From Oscillospiraceae bacterium (GTDB lineage: Bacteria > Bacillota > Clostridia > Saccharofermentanales > Saccharofermentanaceae), in the NCBI GenBank assembly GCA_902787975.1, contig CADAIP010000010.1, positions 1 through 64,000 on the forward strand: 64,000 bases of DNA. Reading direction: 5' to 3'. A program made the translations under genes and the position numbers. Every line of letters begins with the position of its first letter. The stretch's first letter is position 1. The notes below the pieces were generated by a model. That model did not search any database, was not told the DNA's origin, and saw only the letters and a list, made by a program, of their open reading frames with translations. This document shows, piece after piece, positions 41,854 to 51,277 of this stretch.

Positions 41854-43425
41854 ATGAACAACAAGACTGAAGTCGGAAATACAGGACTTTTTTCCAAAAG
41901 AAACACCTGGAGGATCATCTTTGGTGTTCTGCTGATATTACTTGTTATCTGTACTGTACGCACAAGATTCGAAAACGATACTTTCTATATCATCAAGATC
42001 GGAGAACAATTCCTAAATAACGGCTTTGACTTCCAGGACCATTGGGCATGGTCTGCTGACATTGAGATCAATTATCCGCACTTTTTATTAAACGTTGCCC
42101 TTGCTCTCCTCTATAGAACCTTCGGTCTGACGGGCGTTTATGTTTTCGTGCTGGTAATGGGTTATTTACTGGCATTGAGCCTTTATTATGTGATTGAAAA
42201 GATCCATGACATGGCAGCAGGCGAATCAGATAACAGGCTGTATCCCCTGGTCGGTATATTTGTTTCCTTTTTAGTATTAAATATTTATCCGGTATTTGCA
42301 GTAGCCAGATCACATCTTCTTTCGTTTCTTATATGGTTATGGGAAATGTGGTTTATACTCCGCTTCCTCAAAACAGGATTAAAAAGATATGGAGTAGGAA
42401 TTATCGTTCTTATATATCTTTGTTCTCTGGTACATGCAACTGCCTGGTATTTCTCATTTATACTGTTTATTCCGTTCTTTGCATCAATCTATATAACCAG
42501 GTTGGTAAATCATCTTTCATCCAAAGGAATCAGTTTCGGGAATGTATTGTCTTCAAATAAATTAATCCTTTCAAGCGATACCGAATGCCGTAATTCAAAA
42601 AAACTGTGGATCATCCTCCTGATCTCTTATGCTACCGGCCTTCTTACCCCATCAAGAATCTGCTATACCTCTGTATTCAGGATAAACAGCGGCAACCCGG
42701 TCAAATACATCAGGGAATTTGAACCTTTAACCTGGAACGATGCCAAATACGTTTTCATCGGAGTTATTCTGATGGTAGTTTTATTGGCTTTCTTCAAAAC
42801 CAAATGCCGCCTGGATCTTTTGTTCCTGTTTGGCGGCTTATTCATGATGTCTTTAACAGCATACCGCCACCTGGCACTTCTGGTATTCGTAGGAAGTTTT
42901 GCATTCTTTTATGTTGTTTTCGATGCGCTTAGTTTGGTTCAATTTAAAAAGATAAAGGGAACCATCATATATACCGTTGTCCCTCTTCTTGCGGCAGTCC
43001 TTCTCACAGTCTGGGGTATCTCGAAAAACAGGTTTTCTTACTTTACCTATTTAAGTCCCATGTGGAGCTCGGAAGGCGCTTTAGACTACATCGAAGAAAA
43101 CTACGACAAACAGAGCTTAAGACTTTTTAATGACTACTCTTTTGGCGCATACATGATATTCAGGGATGTTCCCGTTTTTATTGATTCCAGGGTAAACGAA
43201 TACACCAGACAATTTGATCCGGATCTTGAAAGAGATGTTTTCGATGACTATATAGCCATTCACAGAATGGAAAACAACTGGCATGAAGTCATCGAGTATT
43301 ATGATTTTGACGGCTACTATATCCCTACGGACGGACCGCTGTATCAATATATGTTAACTAACCCTGACGTAGAACTTGTCTGGGAAGACCCCTACACCGC
43401 AATCTTCATGACAATAAGAGAATAA
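41854..43425 (+). CDS. polytopic membrane protein, GT-C glycosyltransferase-like
   Basis: A 523-residue membrane protein with about ten predicted segments (for example IIFGVLLILLVICTV, GVYVFVLVMGYLLALSLYYV, FLVLNIYPVFAVARS). A C-terminal outside domain (about 410-523) has SEGALDYIEENY, LFNDYSFGAYMIF, VFIDSRVNEYTRQFD and a final EYYDFDGYYIPTDGPLY. This layout, with an early loop containing DHWAWSADIEINYPHFL, resembles bacterial GT-C glycosyltransferases acting on lipid-linked sugars, but no catalytic motif is certain. It is a single gene with terminator at 43432 and no carbohydrate gene beside it. Confidence 0.6.
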   Translation: MNNKTEVGNTGLFSKRNTWRIIFGVLLILLVICTVRTRFENDTFYIIKIGEQFLNNGFDFQDHWAWSADIEINYPHFLLNVALALLYRTFGLTGVYVFVLVMGYLLALSLYYVIEKIHDMAAGESDNRLYPLVGIFVSFLVLNIYPVFAVARSHLLSFLIWLWEMWFILRFLKTGLKRYGVGIIVLIYLCSLVHATAWYFSFILFIPFFASIYITRLVNHLSSKGISFGNVLSSNKLILSSDTECRNSKKLWIILLISYATGLLTPSRICYTSVFRINSGNPVKYIREFEPLTWNDAKYVFIGVILMVVLLAFFKTKCRLDLLFLFGGLFMMSLTAYRHLALLVFVGSFAFFYVVFDALSLVQFKKIKGTIIYTVVPLLAAVLLTVWGISKNRFSYFTYLSPMWSSEGALDYIEENYDKQSLRLFNDYSFGAYMIFRDVPVFIDSRVNEYTRQFDPDLERDVFDDYIAIHRMENNWHEVIEYYDFDGYYIPTDGPLYQYMLTNPDVELVWEDPYTAIFMTIRE

Positions 43426-43431
43426 TAAAAG

Positions 43432-43459
43432 CCCCTCCGGAAAATCTTCCGAAGGGGCA
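43432..43459. terminator. bidirectional terminator
   Basis: GCCCCTCCGGAA and TTCCGAAGGGGC form a hairpin with one mismatch, with A/T runs on both sides, between the convergent GT-C and flotillin genes. Confidence 0.75.
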
Positions 43460-43497
43460 GTTTTTAATCAGTTGTAGCAACTAATCACAGCTTGTAA

Positions 43498-45108
43498 TTA
43501 AGCCTCTGTCGTCGGCGCGGTGGGTGCCTGAGGTGCTACAGGTGCTCCCGGAGCGACCGGAGCAGCCGGAGCTGTTGTGGCAGGAGCGCCGCTTACTGTC
43601 TCAATTGCATCGCCTGTGGATACATTCAGTGTCTGAAGTCCATCAAGGCCTGATACTGTGATGTTCTTGTTGACCTTTGCATCGTAGGTGTTAGCCTTCA
43701 TGATCTCTCTGATGTCGATGCCGGTTGTTTCCTTTACGGACTCAATTGTCTGTGCAAGGACCGAAGGAACATAAGAGCCCATTGAGCCTACGCCTGTGTC
43801 GCCGCCATTGCCTGAATCGATAATTGTTACCTTGTCAATCGTAGACAGAGGCTTTGCGATCTCTGCTGCCATTTCAGGAAGTGCCTTAACGATCATTTCC
43901 ATCATAGCTGCCTGGCCGTACTTCTTCATAGCTTCAGCCTTCTTCTCGAGAGCTTCAGCTTCTGCTAAACCCTTTGCAGCGATTGCTGCAGCTTCAGCTT
44001 CACCGACCTTGCGGATACCTTCAGCTTCCTGCTGCTTAGCAAAGAGGTCTGCCTCAGCCTGAACCTTACGAGCTTCTGCTGCCTTCTCGAGTTCGAACTT
44101 CTCAGCTTCTGCGTTTCTCTGTCTCTCATAGAGAGCAGCGTCTGCAGCCTGCTGCTTAGCAAACTTCTCAGCTTCTGCCTTCTTCTTGACTTCAGCATCG
44201 AGAGCCTGCTCTTTAACTTCAGCTTCCTTTCTCTTGAGGTCGACTTCCTTCTCCTGACGAGCGATGTCGGCATTGGTCTTTGTGACCTCGATTGTCTTAC
44301 GCTGATTCTCTTTCTGAATCTCGTAAGCTGCGTCAGCTTCAGCCTGCTTTGTGTCCTCAATCGTCTTGAGTTCTGCTCTCTTGATGGAGAGTTCATTCTG
44401 CTTTACTGCGATCTCTGTATCAGCTGCGACCTTAGCGTCGTTTGCTTCCTTCTGAGCCTGAGCCTGAGCGATTGCTACGTCTCTGTCAGCCTGAGCCTTT
44501 GCGATGGAAGCATCCTTCTGGATCTTAGCCATGTTGTCCTGACCCAACGCATTGATGAGGTCTTTCTCATCTGTTACGTGCTGTACGTTGCAGGAGATGA
44601 TCTCGATACCGAGACGCTTCATGTCTTCCTGAGCTTTCTGCTGAACCTCGTCACCGAACTTCTTTCTGTCGTTGCAGAGGTCCTTCAGTGTGATCGTACC
44701 GATGATCTCTCTCATGTTACCCTGGAGGGAGTCAACGAGGGAATCGCTGATCTGCTGCTCTTTCATGTTGAGGAAGTTCTTCATGGCGATCTTAACGCCT
44801 TCACCTTCACTCATTACTCTTACCTTTGCAACTGCGTCGATGTTAACACCGATGAAGTCTGCTGTAGGTACGTAACCGTCTGTCTTGATATCGATCGAGA
44901 TCTGCTTTACGAGGAGCTCGTCCTTTCTCTCGAAGAAGGGCATCTTGAGTCCTGCTCTACCGATCAGGATCTTAGGATTCTTGCGAAGACCTGAGATGAT
45001 ATATGCTTTATCCGGCGGTGCCTTTACATAGCTGCAGATTATGATGATGATTACCACGATGGCAATAATAATTGCTGCAATGATAGGTCCTGTTAAAAAT
45101 TCTGGCAT
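43498..45108 (-). CDS. floT: flotillin family protein
   Basis: A 536-residue flotillin of the SPFH family, a scaffold of membrane microdomains. It has an N-terminal membrane hairpin (about 5-25, LTGPIIAAIIIAIVVIIIII), then an SPFH domain (IISGLRKNPKILIGRAGLKM, NPhe pattern to about 190) and a long Ala/Glu coiled coil (about 200-400) containing repeated EAEKFA and AEA motifs, and a Pro/Ala tail (APATTAPAAPVAPGAPV). The start at 45108 is set by AGGAGG 9 bases upstream; the frame is open to 45144 without a ribosome site. It has its own promoter and a leader terminator. Confidence 0.88.
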   Translation of the reverse strand: MPEFLTGPIIAAIIIAIVVIIIIICSYVKAPPDKAYIISGLRKNPKILIGRAGLKMPFFERKDELLVKQISIDIKTDGYVPTADFIGVNIDAVAKVRVMSEGEGVKIAMKNFLNMKEQQISDSLVDSLQGNMREIIGTITLKDLCNDRKKFGDEVQQKAQEDMKRLGIEIISCNVQHVTDEKDLINALGQDNMAKIQKDASIAKAQADRDVAIAQAQAQKEANDAKVAADTEIAVKQNELSIKRAELKTIEDTKQAEADAAYEIQKENQRKTIEVTKTNADIARQEKEVDLKRKEAEVKEQALDAEVKKKAEAEKFAKQQAADAALYERQRNAEAEKFELEKAAEARKVQAEADLFAKQQEAEGIRKVGEAEAAAIAAKGLAEAEALEKKAEAMKKYGQAAMMEMIVKALPEMAAEIAKPLSTIDKVTIIDSGNGGDTGVGSMGSYVPSVLAQTIESVKETTGIDIREIMKANTYDAKVNKNITVSGLDGLQTLNVSTGDAIETVSGAPATTAPAAPVAPGAPVAPQAPTAPTTEA

Positions 45109-45130
45109 TTTCCTAATCCTCCTATTTCTT

Positions 45131-45165
45131 AAAAAACCCCACACCGTGTTGACCGCGGTACGGGG
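45131..45165 (-). terminator. intrinsic terminator in the flotillin leader
   Basis: On the minus strand CCCCGTACCG (45165-45156) pairs over 10 bp, with two G-U pairs, with CGGTGTGGGG (45146-45137) around a 9-base loop, followed by TTTTTT (45136-45131). It lies between the flotillin promoter and its ribosome site (AGGAGG, 45117-45122), so it would stop transcription before the gene unless antiterminated. Confidence 0.65.
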
Positions 45166-45186
45166 ACGCCATATGTTTATAAAGAT

Positions 45187-45214
45187 ATTTTACAATATGG
45201 GTACCCCCGGTCAA
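45187..45214 (-). promoter_or_regulatory. flotillin promoter
   Basis: On the minus strand TTGACC (45209-45214) and TAAAAT (45187-45192) are separated by 16 bases. Transcription would start near 45180, ahead of the leader terminator. Positions 45215-45360 hold nothing else recognisable. Confidence 0.55.
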
Positions 45215-45360
45215 GAAAAATCGTATTCCGCAAAATCCGATTTGTATATTTGAATAATTTGGAATATCCCCTTTTATGCGGGTTTAATATTTTTCCACAA
45301 TTTTGCATATCGAAAACGGCTCAAACGCAACTATAGGTGGAATCAGAGGGGTTGCAGAAT

Positions 45361-45391
45361 AAAAAAGAGGATGCCCGGATCAGGCATCCTC
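45361..45391 (-). terminator. terminator of the C11 protease gene
   Basis: GAGGATGCC (45367-45375) pairs with GGCATCCTC (45383-45391); on the minus strand the hairpin is followed by TTTTTT. It lies 30 bases past the gene stop. Confidence 0.8.
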
Positions 45392-45420
45392 TTCAAAAGA
45401 TTATTCAGTTAATAAACGAC

Positions 45421-48114
45421 TTAATAATCTGTTCCTACGAAATCAGGATTGAGTTCGCACAACTTGATCTCGCCGCCGGAGATCTCGTATCCGATGACCA
45501 TGGATGAGTAGGTATCACCACGCTGGTCGTAGATGCCAGCCATAGCAAGATAGTAGCCGTTATCAAGAGGCTTCATCTCGATGCCTGAAGAAGTAGTAAG
45601 TGTAATCTTCTTACCTTCAGTCTCGTACTGCCGGCCATATACATCCGATGCCGGATAGATCGGTACGATCGTGTCCTTAGGCTTCAACTGGATAGTGTTT
45701 CTCTCATTGAGCGAGAAGTTGAACTGATCCTGAGAATATTCCGGGAACAAACGGATACCCTTAATCTCGAATTTCTCTGTATCACGGTCGAAAGAGAATA
45801 CGAGATATGCGTCCTTACCGTTATAGAGAACGTGGGAACGGTACTCAACATTTGAAATGGTTTTCGATGTTATCTCGAGAGCCAAAGGCTGTCCGTCAAG
45901 AAATACCCACTGTCCGTCAAAATCACTGCAGAGATTTCCTTCGCCATCCAGATATACATATTCATCCTCACCGTAATATGTGAATTCACCGGAGTGGTCA
46001 TCGTAGATGGCAATCTGGAATGTGTATTCCTGAGTCATATTCATCAGAGAATCAGAAACCGGAATATAGAAAGTGTTGCCATCGATAACAGGCGTTGTTT
46101 TCTCGAATGTTGAGAACTGGCCGAGATCAAGAACCTGAGGCTTTGCATCCGTCAGAGTCTTAACTGTTTCCTTCATCTCATCATTGAGACATCCGGAAAT
46201 CTTGTAGTAATACAGTGCCTTTACATAAGGATCTTCACAAATGTTATATATGTAGTCCAGGAAATAGTGCAGACCCATATAAGATGAAATACATCCGGGG
46301 AGATAGACAGCTATGCCCTGCGTAGTTGCAAGACTGCCGCACTCACGGTGATAAATGATCGCTTCATTTATAAGATTCTTAATGTTTGAACATTCTTCAG
46401 GATAGTAATCTATCATGAGGTCAACATAACAGCCGAGATCTATCAGGTTGTAGATATCATAAGCACCTGATGCCACGTGAGGTACATTGTTGCTGCAGCG
46501 TCCGATCTCAGCCAATACGCTGATATCTTCTACGGCATCTTTCAGCTGATGTTTTGCGAGTTCAGAATATGCGTCATACAGTTCTTCTGCCTTTTCAGGA
46601 TCAACTACCGCGAAAGTAACGTCATTGGTCATGTCGACATACTTCGACATATTTACATCTGACTGCGCGTAATAATCCATATAAGTATCGGCAATCGTAC
46701 GGGCAACAGCCGCCGGACTCATTGACGGATTCGCACTCATCTCATTTAAGAACGATGTGTAATCCCATCCTTCTCCGGGTTCTGTTTCTTCGCTCAGTGC
46801 ATAGAAAGATGCGAATCCGTACAGATTATGTGTAACCTCAAGACATGACATAAGACATGCGTCAAATCCGATGATATCAAATGCAGGATGCTCAGGATCG
46901 GCTGTATAAACATTTGAAAGTGCCTGTCTGACTTCCTTCATGCTCATGATCGTGTTGCCGAAAATGGTATCAACACCGTAACCGAAAGGTCCGCCACCAT
47001 GATCCCAGAGGATAAGCATCGTATGATCAGCCGGGTAGTCCTCTTTGCAGAAGTTCAAAAAGTCTGACAGTGTATCCGGATCATTTGCACGCTGGAGAGG
47101 AAGGTTTGCTACTTCCTCAAAGGGATGTTCTTTGTCGATGACAAATCTCTGTGTCTTATTGGGATTAATAAATGTGTTATCCCATCTTGTAGCACCGCCT
47201 GTCTGAAGAACGATTGTAATGTTATCTGACAAGTCAGCCATCTGCATTTCAAGAATATCAGCAGATGCAGCGCCGCTTCCAACGGGTGCAACGATTGTCT
47301 CTTCTATTACATATTCAGTGCTTGCAACCGGCTTCTCGGGATAATACAGGTATTCAGGCAGAGGAAGATTATTACCGTCTAATTCATCAGAATACGTACG
47401 CAGACGATCAATGGCGCCGGAAGAATCTTCCCTGCGAAGTTTTGCTGCTTCTTCGCTGATCTGAATAGTTGTAGTATCAGACAAGTCATTTTCATCGTAG
47501 TCTTCAAGATCTGCTCCTACCATGTATACACAGATAGTCCATGTCTCATTGGGATCAATATCCGGATATTCGTCAATGCGCTTTATACCCTCTTCATCTA
47601 AAGGACAGTACTCATAGAGCTGTTCCTTGGTAACTTCATCATTCTGATGAAGGAATGCAAGACCGAGGTCAGCATACTCTGCTACCCGAATGCCTTGGAC
47701 TATAAGGGAAATAACCAATGTTGCTACCAGACCCCAGAACAAAACCTTAACTGCCGGACGCAGAGCAAGGCGCGGGATACGGATAAACCACGGTGCATCC
47801 TTGTAATGCTCCTTGAGCTTTCTTCTGTCTTCCTTTTTGGTCTCTTTCCAGCGCTTCTTGCGTTCCTTCTTAGCAAGCTTCTTCTGGATCTTCTTCTCTT
47901 TCTTCTGAGCCTTTTTAAGCTGCTTCTTCTCTTTACGGCTGAGCTCCTGCACCACTTCAGGTGCTGCCTCAGAAGATACAGCTGCCTCAGCAACAGTCAC
48001 GGAAGCTTCCGCAGTCTCTTCAACCTGCGTCCCGATCGCTTCTGTCTGATCAGTAACTTCATTTCCTGAAATCACAGAATCATCAGACTTCATGCTGTTT
48101 GTTGTCTCGTCCAT
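45421..48114 (-). CDS. membrane-anchored clostripain-family (C11) peptidase
   Basis: An 897-residue protein. The N-terminal 110 residues are acidic then very Lys-rich (KKAQKKEKKIQKKLAKKERK), probably cytoplasmic; one membrane segment follows (about 123-145, VKVLFWGLVATLVISLIVQG). The outside part contains a C11 caspase-like domain: WTICVYMVGADLEDYD, WDHGGG with the catalytic His372 and GFDACLM with Cys420. C-terminal 300 residues are beta-rich without known family. Members cleave after Arg, often activated by self-cleavage. The substrate is unknown. It is monocistronic with a terminator at 45367. Confidence 0.88.
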   Translation of the reverse strand: MDETTNSMKSDDSVISGNEVTDQTEAIGTQVEETAEASVTVAEAAVSSEAAPEVVQELSRKEKKQLKKAQKKEKKIQKKLAKKERKKRWKETKKEDRRKLKEHYKDAPWFIRIPRLALRPAVKVLFWGLVATLVISLIVQGIRVAEYADLGLAFLHQNDEVTKEQLYEYCPLDEEGIKRIDEYPDIDPNETWTICVYMVGADLEDYDENDLSDTTTIQISEEAAKLRREDSSGAIDRLRTYSDELDGNNLPLPEYLYYPEKPVASTEYVIEETIVAPVGSGAASADILEMQMADLSDNITIVLQTGGATRWDNTFINPNKTQRFVIDKEHPFEEVANLPLQRANDPDTLSDFLNFCKEDYPADHTMLILWDHGGGPFGYGVDTIFGNTIMSMKEVRQALSNVYTADPEHPAFDIIGFDACLMSCLEVTHNLYGFASFYALSEETEPGEGWDYTSFLNEMSANPSMSPAAVARTIADTYMDYYAQSDVNMSKYVDMTNDVTFAVVDPEKAEELYDAYSELAKHQLKDAVEDISVLAEIGRCSNNVPHVASGAYDIYNLIDLGCYVDLMIDYYPEECSNIKNLINEAIIYHRECGSLATTQGIAVYLPGCISSYMGLHYFLDYIYNICEDPYVKALYYYKISGCLNDEMKETVKTLTDAKPQVLDLGQFSTFEKTTPVIDGNTFYIPVSDSLMNMTQEYTFQIAIYDDHSGEFTYYGEDEYVYLDGEGNLCSDFDGQWVFLDGQPLALEITSKTISNVEYRSHVLYNGKDAYLVFSFDRDTEKFEIKGIRLFPEYSQDQFNFSLNERNTIQLKPKDTIVPIYPASDVYGRQYETEGKKITLTTSSGIEMKPLDNGYYLAMAGIYDQRGDTYSSMVIGYEISGGEIKLCELNPDFVGTDY

Positions 48115-48237
48115 CTTTCAACCCTCCTCATAAAGTTGTTTAGCGCAATCATATATTAACCATAAAATTTCAATATCAACTTTTTTTGTGGTGAATTGTA
48201 ATATAAACGGGGTGAATTGATATTTCGCCTCGAAAAT

Positions 48238-48268
48238 AAAAAGGATGCCGTTTTAAGGCATCCTTTTT
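48238..48268 (-). terminator. terminator of the hemolysin III gene
   Basis: AAAAAGGATGCC and GGCATCCTTTTT (48238-48249 and 48257-48268) form a perfect 12-bp stem, 20 bases past the gene stop. Confidence 0.8.
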
Positions 48269-48289
48269 GAATATAGAGAAATAAATTAA

Positions 48290-49114
48290 TTAACCGAAGA
48301 AATATATAAATCCCAAAACGTGGAGGACAAGTCCTGCAAGGATGAAGAAGTGCCATACCATGTGGGAGAACTTGAATCTTCTCTTTGAAGGAGCGAAGAA
48401 GATACCTACTGTATAGACGATCGCGCCAGAGATAAGGAGCCAGAAGCAAAGGTGTGATACGTTGTTGTAGAACTCGATGATCCTGAAGATGATTGACCAT
48501 CCCATTACCGCATAGATGAAGTATGTGAATCCCTTGCCGACCTTTGTGTGATAAGCAAGTGCGGTAACGAGTACGCCGGCGATCGCCATGAGAGCTTCAA
48601 GAGCCCAGAGTACTGAACCGGAAATGGGACCTAAAACATTTATGCAGATAGGTGTGTAAGCACCGAGGATCGCGAAGTAAGCTACGCTTCTGTTTACCTT
48701 GTTCATGATCCTCTTGTGAGGTGTGCCGTGCTTCATGAGGTGGTAGACCGTGGACATGAGCAGAGCGAGGATCAGAGTAATGATGAAAGCAGAGATGCCG
48801 ATGACCGACATAATTACGTGAGCCTGTATCACGCCTGCTTCAGAAGAAGTGCTGATATAAGTATTAATTGCTGCGAAAGGAAGAAGTCCAAGGAGGTAAA
48901 GTGCGGGAACGCCGGCTGTAAGTGAGTTGCCGACTTCTTCGCCGAATGTCTCGTATGTCTTGTGGAGACCTCTCTGGACTGCGCGCTTGGAGCTCTCAAA
49001 CCATGTAAGATCCTTCAGACCTTCTTCGAGAGGGTCTTCACCTGTCGTAGCGGCATGCTTCTTGTCATCGCTGCCAGCCAGCATGGTTTTCCAGTATCTT
49101 TTGTTTTTTGCCAT
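48290..49114 (-). CDS. trhA: hemolysin III / TrhA (PAQR-like) membrane protein
   Basis: A 274-residue membrane protein with seven predicted segments. Motifs typical of the hemolysin III and adiponectin-receptor family are VYHLMKHGTPHKRIMNKVNR (with the conserved His), YTPICINVLG and HMVWHFFILAGLVLHVLGFI at the C-terminus, whose His residues are metal ligands in relatives. B. subtilis TrhA affects membrane fluidity; the haemolysin name is historical. The N-terminal 50 residues extend beyond the usual family length. Confidence 0.88.
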   Translation of the reverse strand: MAKNKRYWKTMLAGSDDKKHAATTGEDPLEEGLKDLTWFESSKRAVQRGLHKTYETFGEEVGNSLTAGVPALYLLGLLPFAAINTYISTSSEAGVIQAHVIMSVIGISAFIITLILALLMSTVYHLMKHGTPHKRIMNKVNRSVAYFAILGAYTPICINVLGPISGSVLWALEALMAIAGVLVTALAYHTKVGKGFTYFIYAVMGWSIIFRIIEFYNNVSHLCFWLLISGAIVYTVGIFFAPSKRRFKFSHMVWHFFILAGLVLHVLGFIYFFG

Positions 49115-49210
49115 TGATCTGAATCTCCGTCCTATTATTCAACCGATATATTTTACAAGGTGAACGGTATGTTTTCAACCACCGGAGCTTATCCCTGTAA
49201 GAAAACGGAA

Positions 49211-50212
49211 TTACTCCTCTTTATCCCCTGTTTCTGTTGAAGGCGCTCCCAAAGGAATTGCCTCATCGGATTTCGGAGCGGGAGCTCCCAAAGGAATCGC
49301 TTCATCTGCCTTCGGTTTGGGTGCACCCATCGGTATGGCCTCGTCTGCCTTGGGCTTCGGAGCGCCCATTGGAATAACTTCTTCAGTCTTATTCTCTTTC
49401 TTGGGACCCGGTTTCAAAGCCTCGACCTTTTTCTGCTCGGGTGCGGCGACACCTACATGGACGGGTCTTACCGGTGCCCTGACGCCTGCACGTTTTGCTG
49501 AATGGCCTTCCTTCATGACAGGCTTTTCTTCCTTTTCTGAAGGCGGCATATCTATTACGTCGTTGGACTTTTCGACGGGCTGGTTCTTACGTGTGATATC
49601 GGCAGGTGTCTGGGCCGTAACAGGCGCGCTGATGACGGTACCAAGCACTTCCGGTTTCTCTGGTGCCTCTGGCGCCTTAGAAGGTGCGGGTGCAGCCTGG
49701 TCGGGAGTCATGGGGTTGAGCTGCTCGGAAAGATAAGCTCTTCTGTAGAAGCGCAGGATCCTGAAGACGACGGGCCAGACGATTGCAACCGGCAGGAGCC
49801 AGTAAACTACTGAAGATGCGGCATTGTTGCCGATGAGTGGTGAAAGCGCTGCAAAAGGTGCCTGCATTACGGCATAGATTGCTCTTAAACAGAGGGCTCC
49901 GAGGATGTGGCCCATGCTTGCGCCATCGCCCACGATGAGTTCGGGTGCGGGATAGAACCACAAAGGAAAATATGCGAGGAGGCCGTATGTGGCAAGACCC
50001 CAGTTGATCCATTCCTTTTTCTTGAATGCTGCAAAGAAGGGTAGGAAGAAAAGGAAGAACAATGTGTAGAGCACGCTCATGAGGCGCTCGAACGTGGTGA
50101 AGTCTCTGGGGATTATCTGGTTCCAGGTGAAATAGAGCGGCTTAAAACATACGAAAGTCAACGCTCCCGCGATAAGTCCCAAGAATACACATGTGAAGTA
50201 GTCTCTTCTCAT
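49211..50212 (-). CDS. membrane protein with a repeat-bearing Pro/Ala tail, unknown
   Basis: A 333-residue protein. The first 165 residues hold four to six membrane segments (FTCVFLGLIAGALTFVCF, FLFFLPFFAAF, WLLPVAIVWPVVFRIL). The rest is disordered: KPEKPE-rich, then a repeat of about 12-13 residues, GAPKPKADEAIP and variants, four times at the end. The start at 50212 is set by AAGGGG five bases upstream; the frame extends to 50260. No family is recognised. Confidence 0.6.
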   Translation of the reverse strand: MRRDYFTCVFLGLIAGALTFVCFKPLYFTWNQIIPRDFTTFERLMSVLYTLFFLFFLPFFAAFKKKEWINWGLATYGLLAYFPLWFYPAPELIVGDGASMGHILGALCLRAIYAVMQAPFAALSPLIGNNAASSVVYWLLPVAIVWPVVFRILRFYRRAYLSEQLNPMTPDQAAPAPSKAPEAPEKPEVLGTVISAPVTAQTPADITRKNQPVEKSNDVIDMPPSEKEEKPVMKEGHSAKRAGVRAPVRPVHVGVAAPEQKKVEALKPGPKKENKTEEVIPMGAPKPKADEAIPMGAPKPKADEAIPLGAPAPKSDEAIPLGAPSTETGDKEE

Positions 50213-50320
50213 ATATCCCCTTACATAAAAAAGATGGGCTGTCCTGAAACCCAAAAACAACCAATCCTATTTTAATACAAAAGATAGGTAATATAAAATG
50301 CCTGAAGCTGAGACAATTTT

Positions 50321-51277
50321 TTACTCAGGATCCGAATATGTTCTCCTGATGATATTGAATCTGGGCCTGTTTTTTGTCTCCATGTAGATCTTTCCGACAT
50401 ATTCTCCAACCACACCGATACTTATCAGCTGTATTCCTCCGAGGAAACAGACGATACAGGTGCTGCTGGCCCAACCTTCAATGGTGTTTCCGGTAAAGCT
50501 CGCTACGATAGTCCAGATAACACCGATAAAACATAAGAACGTAACGAACATTCCGAAAGATATGATTATTCTAAGCGGTTTTATACTGAGGCTTGTTATT
50601 CCTTCCATGGCAAGATTAATCATCTTACCTAACGGATAATGAGTCTTCCCTGCAACTCTTTCTGTTCTGGAATAGTAAACCGACGAGGTCTTGTAACCTA
50701 ACAAAGGGATCAACCCTCTTAAGTACATATTGACTTCGTGGTAGTTCATCAACTCCTTAACAACGGCATTAGACATAAGTCTGTAGTCCGCATGGTTATA
50801 GACAACCTTTGAACCCATCCAGGCCAGGAATTTATAGTAGAACTGTGCAGAATGTCTTTTAAAGAAAGTATCTGTTTTTCTGTCTTTCCTGACGCCGTAA
50901 ACGATCTCGCTGCCATTCATGTATTCCTTGATCATCTCATCAACGGCATTGATATCGTCTTGTCCGTCACAGTCCATGGATATGGTGATGTCGCATTTGT
51001 CGACTGTCTCAGACAGACCTGCAAGAAGTGCATTCTGATGACCGTAGTTACGCGCAAGTGAAATGCCTATTACGCAGGAATTCTTCTCAGACTGCTCCCT
51101 TATGATTCCCCATGTATTATCCGTACTGCCGTCATTGATAAATAAAACTCTGCTGTCTTCGCTGATGGTTCCGGCTGCAGTCAGGGAATTTATCTTATCG
51201 ATAAAAATACCAACCGTTAAAGGAAGTACGCTTTCTTCGTTATAGCAAGGCACTACGATGTATAAGCAAGGTTTCAT
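50321..51277 (-). CDS. GT2 glycosyltransferase, polyprenyl-phosphate sugar type
   Basis: A 318-residue glycosyltransferase of the DPM1/GtrB group, which loads a sugar onto undecaprenyl phosphate. The GT2 domain (about 5-220) has VVPCYNEESVLPL, INDGSTDNTW and SMDCDGQDD with the metal-binding DxD; two membrane segments (about 235-255 and 270-290) follow, and a short cytoplasmic tail NIIRRTYSDPE. It starts within the last codons of the methyltransferase (overlap 4 nt). The sugar cannot be told. Confidence 0.85.
   Translation of the reverse strand: MKPCLYIVVPCYNEESVLPLTVGIFIDKINSLTAAGTISEDSRVLFINDGSTDNTWGIIREQSEKNSCVIGISLARNYGHQNALLAGLSETVDKCDITISMDCDGQDDINAVDEMIKEYMNGSEIVYGVRKDRKTDTFFKRHSAQFYYKFLAWMGSKVVYNHADYRLMSNAVVKELMNYHEVNMYLRGLIPLLGYKTSSVYYSRTERVAGKTHYPLGKMINLAMEGITSLSIKPLRIIISFGMFVTFLCFIGVIWTIVASFTGNTIEGWASSTCIVCFLGGIQLISIGVVGEYVGKIYMETKNRPRFNIIRRTYSDPE

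Noticed and set aside
45131..45165. Terminator of the protease gene
   Set aside because: That gene has its own terminator at 45361-45391, and a promoter lies between them.
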